Part shown: positions 21,108 through 28,753 of the stretch, one piece after another
Layout: each line of letters begins with the position of its first letter
How positions within the stretch are numbered: the first letter of the stretch is position 1
From: Haematococcus lacustris
Lineage: Eukaryota; Chlorophyta; Chlorophyceae; Chlamydomonadales; Haematococcaceae
NCBI GenBank assembly: GCA_030144725.1
Contig: JASKMD010000020.1
Span: 3,407,000-3,470,999 of the forward strand
Direction: 5' to 3'
Length of the DNA: 64,000 nt
Program-made: the position numbers and the translations under genes
The notes under the pieces: generated by a model
Database searches by the model: none
Seen by the model: the letters and a program-made list of their open reading frames with translations, nothing else
Told to the model about the DNA's origin: nothing

Positions 21108-22397
21108 CTATTGATCATCATTGTGAGCCCCACGGCTACCACGGTGCTGTTGCTTGTTGGCACAGTCTTTGGCGTAGTGTCCTCGCCCTCCACACTCGTA
21201 GCACACGTCACTGGGCTGGTTGGGCCCCTTGTGTCTCTTACGGTCACGATCACGGTCGTCTGCGAACGACACATGGCGTGCGTCCCGGCTTGGACTGCGG
21301 CCTCTGTTGTGCCCACGACCCTCATCACGACGCCGCAGGTCCGACGGCTGAAACCGGTCCAGTCGCTCATTCAATCGACCCTGCAAGGTACGCCCACCAT
21401 CAGCAGAACGGCTTCGTGAGCGCCCATTGCTCCTTCCACTGAAGCTGCGCCCTCGCCCCGCAAACACGGCCACACTAGGCCCACCATCAAACTCCTCGTC
21501 GTCAAGCAGGGGTGCAGCAGTGACAGCACGCACAGAAGTTTTGGCAGCTCGCGCAGCAACATCACGCCCACGTGCAAAAGCAAGCAGCGCATCCAGCGAT
21601 TCCCATCGCTTCCCATCAGGCATTGTCGCACACTCTCGCTTCAGCTCAGGTTTCAATCCAGCGATGAAGTACATACACAGGAGGTCCTGGGGCAAACGAT
21701 GCAAGCGCATGGACATCAGCGAAAACTGCAGACAGTAACTCATCAACTCCGCTCCCTTCTGGTGATACTCCCGATCCACCAGCTTCTGCATCAGATCCGC
21801 CTCATTATTCTGATTGGTGCACCCAGTGGCCCTCCTAAGCCACGCTTCTAGCTCCGCATCAGTAAGATCTTTGCCTTGCTGCCTGTAGCTGCTCACCAGC
21901 TGTACCACGGCGGCCTTCAGGTCTCCGCTCAGGGCCTGCAGCACTCCCGCCACCAATGGCTGCTGCGTTGCACGGCACCATTGACCCACAAGCCAGAAAT
22001 AAGACTCAAAGTCCCTATTCCGCAGCACATCATCAATCTTCCAGGCCTCAGGCAGGCTCACGTTTGTTCTGACCACATGCTGTGCCGCTGGTGCTCCTGG
22101 CAGCGACCGACCACTTGCCTCTCCCAGGCCAGCTCCGCCAAGGTTTGCAAGCGCTCCATGCTGGCTTGCACCACCCCCGGCCGCGCTTCCAGAATGTGCC
22201 TCTCGGCGCTCACCCTCCTCGCGCCCATTGCTCCCTGGGCCGCCACTACGCTTCTCACGATCGCGGGACTCTTGCAACTCCCGCTCTTTTGCGGCCAACT
22301 GAGCTTGCAAGGCCTCCACAGTTCTTTGCAGGTCCTCCGGACTATTGCCCCTTTCCATCGCCGCTCTCGCAGAATCTCCCTCAGCCGACTGGGTCAT
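21108..22397 (-). CDS. gag: Gag polyprotein with CCHC zinc knuckle
   Basis: The ATG at 22397 (MTQSAEGDSARAAMERG) gives 429 aa ending at a TAG at 21108-21110. The frame stays open to 22439 but without another ATG. The N-terminal third is a predicted coiled coil (LQRTVEALQAQLAAKERELQ). The middle carries a Ty3-type retrotransposon gag domain (pieces ESYFWLVGQWCRAT, YCLQFSLMSMRLHRLPQDLL, MYFIAGLKPELKRECA). The C-terminus is Arg/Ser-rich and ends with CYECGGRGHYAKDC, a CX2CX4HX4C nucleic-acid-binding knuckle. Gag would form the virus-like particle. The stop context is CAA-TAG-GGC, and the pol frame follows directly. Confidence 0.93.
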   Translation of the reverse strand: MTQSAEGDSARAAMERGNSPEDLQRTVEALQAQLAAKERELQESRDREKRSGGPGSNGREEGERREAHSGSAAGGGASQHGALANLGGAGLGEASGRSLPGAPAAQHVVRTNVSLPEAWKIDDVLRNRDFESYFWLVGQWCRATQQPLVAGVLQALSGDLKAAVVQLVSSYRQQGKDLTDAELEAWLRRATGCTNQNNEADLMQKLVDREYHQKGAELMSYCLQFSLMSMRLHRLPQDLLCMYFIAGLKPELKRECATMPDGKRWESLDALLAFARGRDVAARAAKTSVRAVTAAPLLDDEEFDGGPSVAVFAGRGRSFSGRSNGRSRSRSADGGRTLQGRLNERLDRFQPSDLRRRDEGRGHNRGRSPSRDARHVSFADDRDRDRKRHKGPNQPSDVCYECGGRGHYAKDCANKQQHRGSRGAHNDDQ

Positions 22398-22426
22398 TGT
22401 ACCGCACAAAGGTCTTCCGCACGCAG

Positions 22427-22510
22427 GCTCACTAGCCACACAGGCTCACTAGCCACACAGGCTCACTAGCCACTCAGGCTCTCAGTTCTCACAGGCTCAC
22501 TAGCCACTCA
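22427..22510. repeat. Imperfect tandem repeats in the gypsy 5' leader
   Basis: Four to five copies of CAGGCTCACTAGCCAC-like units lie between the 5' LTR and the gag ATG. They may belong to the packaging or leader region. Confidence 0.75.
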
Positions 22511-22646
22511 GCGTCCGCACTCGCGACTTTTACAAACACTGGCGCACTACACTGGCGCACTACAGTCGCTTCGATACAACCGTGCTTCCACACGCCAACC
22601 AGGACGCTCTCTGTCGCTCGGCTCAAACACACCCAGTCCGGCTCAG

Positions 22647-22664
22647 GGCATCGGTCGGAAACCA
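22647..22664 (-). promoter_or_regulatory. Primer-binding site candidate of the gypsy element
   Basis: On the minus strand, one base after the 5' LTR, the sequence TGGTTTCCGACCGATGCC starts with TGG, complementary to a tRNA 3' CCA. It does not match the usual initiator-Met PBS (TGGTATCAGAG). The primer tRNA was not identified. Confidence 0.7.
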
Positions 22665-22665
22665 C

Positions 22666-22834
22666 TGTTGCGTTAGCGGCTATAGTGTTCTGAGGTATCC
22701 ATCGTAGATCAGGGCGTAGTCCATCTACCTGGGAATCGGACCCAGCCTCAGAACACCTCACCACTAACACTTTCTCACATGGGAGTAGAGATCTCAGATC
22801 CGCATGCTACTTTACTCAGCATGGTCACGTAACA
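22666..22834 (-). repeat. 5' LTR of the gypsy element
   Basis: 169 bp, same sequence as the copy at 16861-17029 by eye. It is followed by the target duplication TATAC at 22835-22839. It should contain the element promoter. Confidence 0.96.
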
Positions 22835-22839
22835 TATAC

Positions 22840-23262
22840 TCTCTCGACCAGGTGGAGAGCAAGACATAGCAGTTCTATGTGGATGTTCATAACAAGATGG
22901 TAGATGAGGTGAGGAAGTTTGCCATTTGATATGCTCTACCATTGCATTGATAGTTGCTGTCATGCAGGTGACCAATGACCATCCCGTTCAGTTCCATGAG
23001 CATGAGCGTGAGCGCGAGCATGGACGGCCCCTCCGTGATCCGTGCGACACTGATGACCTTGGATTGGATTGGCGTTCTAACATGCCATTTGGATTTGCAT
23101 GACATGTGTGCATTCCATACAACTTATTTGCAAGGACTTCGCACCAACCCTCCCGGGGACATCCGTATTAATGTCCGCGAGTAGGCCTAGCTGGCATAGT
23201 GGAAAAGTGACGACTGTAACAACAGATGACGGCTGACCAGAGCTGAATAGACGTGAAACCTT
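22840..23262. other. Right inner part of the TIR unit, coding-like at its left edge
   Basis: After the target duplication the plus strand reads coding-like for about 20 codons with one TAG, ending at a possible donor (GATGAG before GTGAGG, about 22908). A possible second exon starts after CATGCAG at about 22969 (VTNDHPVQFHEHERER). No family is recognised. The left flank of the gypsy insertion (GATGACATCTTTCGAGGTG) continues the same frame. Confidence 0.3.
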
Positions 23263-23263
23263 C

Positions 23264-23328
23264 GCTTGGGCTTGGAGTCGAACCCGTGACCTCTCGCACT
23301 TTGTACCCAAAGACTAGAATTCTACCCT
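23264..23328 (-). ncRNA. Degenerate tRNA-like sequence (SINE head or pseudo-tRNA)
   Basis: On the minus strand GGGTAGAATTCTAG resembles a tRNA-Gly D arm (TAGAATTCT), and CACGGGTTCGACTCC resembles a T arm with B box. The T stem has mismatches and no acceptor stem pairs. It could be a tRNA-derived SINE head or a decayed tRNA gene. It is not a functional tRNA. Confidence 0.35.
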
Positions 23329-23562
23329 TCTAGCCTAGAATTCTAGGTTTTTCTAGGAATCCGAGCCACATAGAATTCTATGGGCGCGCCCTAGCCATCA
23401 GTGATGGCCCATCACCTCTCAGGTGCCGACTTTTAGGCTTGAACTCTTCAAATGTGTGGTTCTGTATTCGCGTGAGTTAGCCTGGCTGCTATCTAAGTGC
23501 ATACTCACCTTCGTAGTTGGCCACATAGAGAGCAATGACACGTGGTCCAAGGTTTGCTTGGT

Positions 23563-23765
23563 TTATCGAAGGTTTGCTTGGTGGTATGGGCAAAACTGGG
23601 CAGGCCGTCGAACCCAAGCGCGCTAGGCTTAGTGGGGCTAGGAGCAGCCATTGCGCTGGTCGGCAGTGGAAGACGCTGAAAGAATCGCGAGCCTAGAAAT
23701 CCTAGAATTTTTTCCTGAGCCTAGAAACCTAGAAATAGATTTCTAGGTTGGCCGGTCGCGCCCTA
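23563..23765 (-). repeat. Right 203-bp terminal inverted repeat
   Basis: The reverse complement matches 15967-16169 over the whole length by eye. On the inner side (23551-23582) a 16-bp AAGGTTTGCTTGGT-type sequence is repeated in tandem around the junction. Confidence 0.9.
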
Positions 23766-24651
23766 CACGTGGAGCATACCGCCGCTGCTCCGTGGGCATT
23801 ATGTTGCTTGCGCATGCTGCACTGTAGCTCACCCCCCGTTTCCAATTGACCCTCCGACAATTGGAAACGGGGGGCCTCAGGCGTTCCCAACATGGGGTTG
23901 GTAATCTTCATGCAACTGCAGCCCATCTACTCCATCATTTGATGTAACGTTTGCTGCGTCTGCTGCAATGCGATATTGCGCGTTTAATGTTCGACTGGAA
24001 TTGCCATCGGAGTCTTTCGATGCGGGCAGCCACATGTGACCCCGGATGTGTCCCAATCAGAGACCGTGGTTAGCTACACTGGTAAGCTACGTCCTTGGCT
24101 ATCCGTTAGCGATGCACGACATGTCGGTGGCGCACACCACCGAAGTCAGGCAAACATGGCTGCGCGAGCTTTCTGATGGTGCAGGCCGGTTGGCGAGGAT
24201 GAAGAAACCCGAATGCGAGTGTGGCAGCGCACAGTAGGGACTAGTCACCCCCTCCAGCTATTATCAGCTTTATGTTTTGCACCAGTTTTGAAACAGCCTG
24301 ACCTCACTCGGATTATTTGTAGCATACTTAGTAACGCGTCCGTGGTACTATGCAACTCAATCATTGGGTTTGTATGTGATGAGATTGACCCCTTCCAAGG
24401 TACACATGCTGATGGCTACAGGTGCACGAGGAGCCGGCTGAGCTTGGCTTACCACTCCGCCACGCTTGGCTTACCAGTAGCCCCTCCTCCCAGCAGCCCA
24501 GCCTGGCATCAGCCACCTCCCCCCTTCCTCTCCTTCTCCTCGCCTCCTACCTCTCCCCTACCTCCCCTACCTCCCCCACCGCCTCTCCCCTACCTCTCCT
24601 TAAACCGTAGCCCCGCTCAGCAACTCACCCACCCCCTCTCAATCCCTAACC
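23766..24651. other. Intergenic stretch, no gene recognised
   Basis: Apart from the hairpin at 23832-23874 nothing is recognised. The last 200 bases are strongly pyrimidine-rich (CTCCCC and CTACCTCC units) up to the ATG at 24652. Confidence 0.35.
23832..23874. repeat. Perfect 17-bp hairpin with 9-nt loop
   Basis: The arms CCCCCCGTTTCCAATTG and CAATTGGAAACGGGGGG pair without mismatch around the loop ACCCTCCGA. It lies 66 bp outside the right TIR. No gene adjoins it closely. Confidence 0.92.
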
Positions 24652-25131
24652 ATGGGTAAGAGATTAAGCAAGGCGCATAGTGCCCAGCTCAATGCACTAA
24701 ACAACTCGCTAAGGGCTGGCAATCGGCATTGCCCTAACAACATCAAGGCTGCAGCCAGTAGGGCACAAGCGACAATTCGTGACCTGCAGGCTGAGGTGCA
24801 GCGGCTGCGGGATGTGGAGCAGTCCCTGATGGGCACCGTGGATGGGTTGCAGGGCGACTTAGACGACCTGCAAGCAGCACACCAACGCCTGCAGGGTGAG
24901 CATACGGCTTTGCAGCAGGTGGCATCCAGAGGGGCAGCTACCAATCACTCCCTACGGGCTGCTCAACGCAGCCTCCAGGGTCAAGTGCATAACTACCGGC
25001 ACAAACGCCGCCCCTACCGCTCCCCACTCACCTTGAAGCAGAGGCAGCAGCTGCTGGTTTTGAAGCAGCACCCCGTCTCAGTGGACGTGTTGAGGCGGGT
25101 GTGCAGAGGCTGGCTATGGAAGGCTGGATAG
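24652..25131 (+). CDS. Hypothetical coiled-coil protein, probably mobile-element related
   Basis: A single-exon frame of 159 aa opens with ACCATGG, a good eukaryotic start context. Residues about 35-95 form a predicted coiled coil (ATIRDLQAEVQRLRDVEQSL, LQGDLDDLQAAHQRLQGEHT). The C-terminus is basic (HNYRHKRRPYRSPLTLKQRQ). No enzyme family is recognised. A coding-like segment follows in another frame at about 25150-25455 (TGVSRRALFKCRQFFVSEQ), so this may be one exon of a larger gene. It lies 1 kb upstream of the hAT transposase remnant and may belong to the same element. Confidence 0.45.
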   Translation: MGKRLSKAHSAQLNALNNSLRAGNRHCPNNIKAAASRAQATIRDLQAEVQRLRDVEQSLMGTVDGLQGDLDDLQAAHQRLQGEHTALQQVASRGAATNHSLRAAQRSLQGQVHNYRHKRRPYRSPLTLKQRQQLLVLKQHPVSVDVLRRVCRGWLWKAG

Positions 25132-25144
25132 CCATGGCCGGCCC

Positions 25145-25455
25145 ATGGGCAGCATGGCAGAGCAGCTCAGCCCAGCCGGCCTCGCACCCTCACCAACAGA
25201 CATCTTCATTCCAACTCAAGAGGGCCCTGTGGGGAGGCCAGCAGCCAGGACTGCACCCTACAATGCTCACCACTGTTTGAGCACCGTCAGGTTGCATCTA
25301 GAGACCGGTGTTAGCCGCCGTGCCCTCTTTAAGTGCCGGCAATTCTTCGTCTCTGAGCAGTGCGTCCTCCCCAACCCACACCGGCCAGGCAACACATCCA
25401 CAGTTGGGCGTGAATTCCAGATCGTGTCCACCTACATGCAGCGCAAGACCCTTGG
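25145..25455 (+). CDS. Candidate exon of unknown protein
   Basis: The frame reads PTDIFIPTQEGPVGR, then SRRALFKCRQFFVSEQCVL and FQIVSTYMQRKTL, and ends at a good donor (CTTG before GTAAGATG, about 25455). It has no recognised family. It sits between the coiled-coil ORF and the hAT remnant and could be an exon of either. Confidence 0.3.
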
Positions 25456-26205
25456 TAAGATGCAAAGGGGAAGGCAGGGTGGCGTGGGTGGGAAGGGGCT
25501 GGGAGAGAGTGGAAGGGGGTGGAAGGGAGTGGTAGGGGGTGGGAAGCTTGCCGCAGCTGCTCCCCTTCAGCAGCAGCTGACACATGCAGGCACCACCCCT
25601 GAGCTGGCTGTGCCTGCTGGTGCACCCCCTCAGCAGCAGCAACAGCTGGCAGCGGCAAGCACGTCCCGTAAGCGTGTGCCACCTGCAGCTAACAAGTCGA
25701 GGGCAGCAAAGCAAGGTGAGACAACACCACGTACTGCACCTAGCACCTTGTTAAGCGTAGTAGAGCAGCCGGTAATGCACTTGCGCCAGCAGCAGCTCCA
25801 AATGCTAGTAGTGGTATCCAGTCGTCACGACTGCCGTCGTCGCGTCCACATGCCAAAATCAAATCATGTTCCGACTGCTGCTGCGCGTTGCAGGTGCCAG
25901 CAACAACGGTGTGGCGAAGCGTGCTAGTGTGGCGCGCAGGGCTGTGACTATACGGGGTAAGTTACTGATATCCGGCTGGTAACCCGTAAGTAAGTATGTC
26001 CGTAAGCGATACGGGGTAAGTCCGGAACCAACCGCTTCCCGTATGTGTGAAGCACCCTGTGACCTGTGACCTCTAAGCCTCCCTGCAACATCAGTGTGTC
26101 GCGACGAGCGCACATCCATTGCGATGGAGTTAGGGTCACCACGCGCCACTCAGCGACTGCAGATGCAGGCACTTTTGCGCCGGTCTTCCATGGCCACTGC
26201 AGAGG

Positions 26206-27513
26206 ATGTGCGGCAGATCCCCGGTGTCTCCGGGCCGCTCAGAAAGCGCAGCCGGACCGACCAGCCCAACATTAGCACACCGGCATGGTATCACAGGCAC
26301 TTCGGCGCAAATTGCAAATTGGGCCACCACCCCCTTCCAGCAAGCGCATGGGCCTGCGCCCACCACCCCCTTCCAGCCCTTGCCTGGGCCTACGCCCACC
26401 ACCCCCTCCCAGCCCGGCTCACAGCCTGCCCCTGTTCCCTCTATTGTACTGTCAGGTCCACCTGGACCTTTGGCAGCTGCCTTGTCGGCTACCATGCCTC
26501 CCCAGGTGCTGGCGCGCTTCTTGGCATACCTGGCCAATCAGCAGGCAATTGTGGATGGCGGCGGTGGCAGCAGCACCACAGGCCTGGCGGGTCAGCAGAT
26601 TGGTGGCAGCAGCACCACAGGCTTGGCGGGTCAGCAGCCTGGTGGCAGCAGCACCACAGGCTTGGTGGGTCAGCAGCCTGGTGGCAGCAGCACCACAGGA
26701 TTGGTGGGCCAGCAGCCTAGTGGCAGCAGCACCAAAGGCTTGGTGGGTCAGCAGCCTGGTGGCAGCAGCAGTTTTGCCTTGACAGTCCTTCAGATGTACA
26801 ACAAGCGCATGCAATACTTGGCAGCACTGCTGGACCCTCGCTACAGGCGCCTATCGCAGCACATCACACGGGAGCAGAGCAAACTAGCTGAGCAGCTTCT
26901 CATCAAGCTGGCCACGGAGGATGGCAGCGAGGGTGACCGTCCGGCTGCTGAAGCACTCAGCCAGCTGGCAACCTGGCAACAGTCAGATGTGGTGCTGTTC
27001 TCGCGCACCAGCATGTCAGCTGTGTACTTCCCCCCTCAGCTGACTACGGACCCAGTCAGGTGGTGGCAGCAGCATGGACACTTCGCCCCGGAACTGCAGA
27101 CCGTGGCTCAACGGGTGTTGTGCATCCCTGCCACAGCTGCTGCGAATGAGCGGGTCTTCAGTGCCTTCAGCCACGTGTGGAGTGACAAGCGCGCCAGCCT
27201 AATCCTGGGACGCATGTGGGTCATGGCCTACATCTACTTCAATCTGTAAGCACCGGCAGCACCATCACCGGCACCGACAGTTGCACGTGGTTGTTGCTAC
27301 TCAATACCCCCTAGCCTTTCATTTCTGATGGCTCATGCACTGTTGCTACTGCTGATGCTGCTCCGCCATGTTGCATGCGCTGCATTGTTGCGTTGTTGTG
27401 CCCTCAGGAGAGTGTTGAAGCGCAAGCCGAAAACCTTGTCGGATGCAGAGTGGGAGGAGTACGAGAGGTGGATGTGCAAGACCCCCCAGGACCAGGACCA
27501 CGATCAGGACTAG
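26206..27513 (+). pseudogene. hAT-family transposase, C-terminal half with tandem insertion
   Basis: Two exons, 26206-27245 and 27408-27513, join in phase. Near the end of exon 1, WWQQHGHFAPELQTVAQRVL, CIPATAAANERVFSAFSHVW and SDKRASLILGRMWVMAYIYF match the hAT dimerisation domain. Exon 2 supplies the usual tail (RVLKRKPKTLSDAEWEEYER) to a TAG. Upstream is Pro/Gln-rich sequence and five 39-bp repeats. The catalytic DDE core (RNase H fold with its first two Asp) is not visible here or just upstream, so this is probably a truncated or domesticated relic. Coding-like sequence at about 26094-26300 in another frame (DVRQIPGVSGPLRKRSRTDQ) may be a displaced exon. Confidence 0.7.
26563..26757 (+). 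repeat. 39-bp coding minisatellite in the hAT ORF, 5 copies
   Basis: Five 39-bp units encode GGSSTTGLVGQQP with small changes. The unit is a multiple of three, so the frame is kept. A sixth partial unit follows at 26758. Confidence 0.92.
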
Positions 27514-28753
27514 GATCAGGAGGTGAGCCAAAGTAGATTTGGTGAGCCAAAGAGGCATCCTATTACACTGTGCCATCTACCTGGTTGTGCCACCTACTAC
27601 TTCATGTCATGCAGGTGCTGGATGGCAGCTGGCACAACGCTGACGTCAGTGGCGCACGACATGGGCGCCCATTCATTGCATGCATGACTTCATCGCATGC
27701 ATGAGAAGGGGAGGGTTTGGGGGGGTCAGCAGCCCAGCAGCTCAGCAGGTGCTGTCACAGTGCAGACCTGCTTATGCAGATGGTTGGGTGTAACGTGCTA
27801 TAGACTAAACACTCGGAAGCAGATAGGCTCGATGAGTAAACAAAGTTGGAGGAAACAGGTGAAGCAGGGTTGGAGGAAGCAGGGAAGGCGGAAGGGGAGA
27901 AGCGAAAAAGATGGCCCGCATGTTTGCATGGGCCCCCTTACGGCGGAACTTACAGATCGGTTAGGCGGAACTTACGCGTGTGCTTACTGAGCTACGGTAA
28001 GTAATGTAAGCGTATCCGTAACCCTAACCCTAACCCTAACCCCGTATCGCACAGGCCTGGTGGCGCGCCTCGCATGAGGCAAAATCGCATGAATTCAAAT
28101 GTCGATCTTTGGGCAGGCACTGAGCACCGCTGAGAGCGAGATAGTTTTTGTTGCGTCTGCCATCTCGTAGCTATGAGTCTCCTCTGTTTAAAGCACTGTT
28201 TACATACATTTTGGACTGAGTGGCTGCGAAGATACGGGCTTCCTATCACAGGGGGGTGGTTTTCAGGTAGTTGGGAACGCCTGACTGTAGCATATTTTGG
28301 CCTCGCCAGACCGTACTATCCCCTAGGACGACCTTCCTCGGATCATTGAGCGTCATCAATATCATCAATATGGAGCAAATGTACAACTCATTCTGGGAAC
28401 CAACGGAAGTTGCGGACGAGAACGGACATGTTATCCCCTTAGCACCCTCGCCCTATGCAGAGCTATCCCATCGCCCCCCAGGCCCATGATCTTAGAAATG
28501 GTCATGCCAGTAGACACTCACCATGGATGAGGCGAGGTCACACTCACCATTACGATTGTTCCGTCTCCGTATACAACAATTGCTGTCTTGACTCGCCACA
28601 TAGCGATGAAAGCTTTACTAGAGCGCTCATATGGCCATCGATGTGCGTGTGCGAGCCAGCTTACGCGAGAACCCAGGTAATCACCTAGGCACCACAGTAC
28701 GTAGCGTCGATCTCTGCTGGTTCGCTCATACCTGCGAGTTACATGGCACCTTG
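27514..28753. other. Intergenic stretch with a short telomere-like repeat
   Basis: No gene is recognised. It holds the telomere-like repeat at 28018-28040, flanked by GTAAG/CTTAC-rich sequence that resembles part of 25950-26030 (both contain CGATACGGGG in one orientation or the other). It may include the 3' end of the hAT-type element and the 5' flank of the methyltransferase gene. Confidence 0.35.
28018..28040. repeat. Interstitial telomere-like repeat (CCCTAA)3
   Basis: The sequence TAACCCTAACCCTAACCC gives three hexamer units. The unit is the TTAGGG type and not the TTTTAGGG type of Chlamydomonas reinhardtii. It is short and internal, not a chromosome end. Confidence 0.75.

Larger units (their letters stand above)
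16861..22834 (-). mobile_element. Complete Ty3/gypsy chromovirus LTR retrotransposon
   Basis: A 5974-bp element has 169-bp LTRs that look identical, each starting TGTTGC and ending GTAACA on the plus strand. A 5-bp target-site duplication TATAC flanks it (16856-16860 and 22835-22839). It contains gag (zinc knuckle) and pol ordered protease, reverse transcriptase, RNase H, integrase, chromodomain. It also has a purine tract next to the 3' LTR and a primer-binding site next to the 5' LTR. Transcription would run from high to low coordinates. The integrase-last order defines Ty3/gypsy, and the C-terminal chromodomain places it among chromoviruses. Matching LTRs, open frames and an intact duplication indicate a recent insertion that may still be active. 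Confidence 0.96.
15967..23765. mobile_element. 7.8-kb unit bounded by 203-bp inverted repeats, containing a nested gypsy element
   Basis: Two 203-bp copies in inverted orientation bound this interval; both outer ends read TAGGGCGCGACCGGCC. Between them lie coding-like remnants, the intact Ty3/gypsy element (16861-22834) and about 700 bp of other sequence. It can be read as a DNA transposon with long TIRs later hit by the retrotransposon, or as two inverted copies of one repeat family. No target-site duplication is visible at the outer ends (CATCAG on the left, CACGTG on the right), and no transposase was recognised, so the class is open. Confidence 0.55.

Noticed and set aside
28018..28040. 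A true telomere or chromosome end
   Set aside because: Only three units, with genes continuing on both sides.
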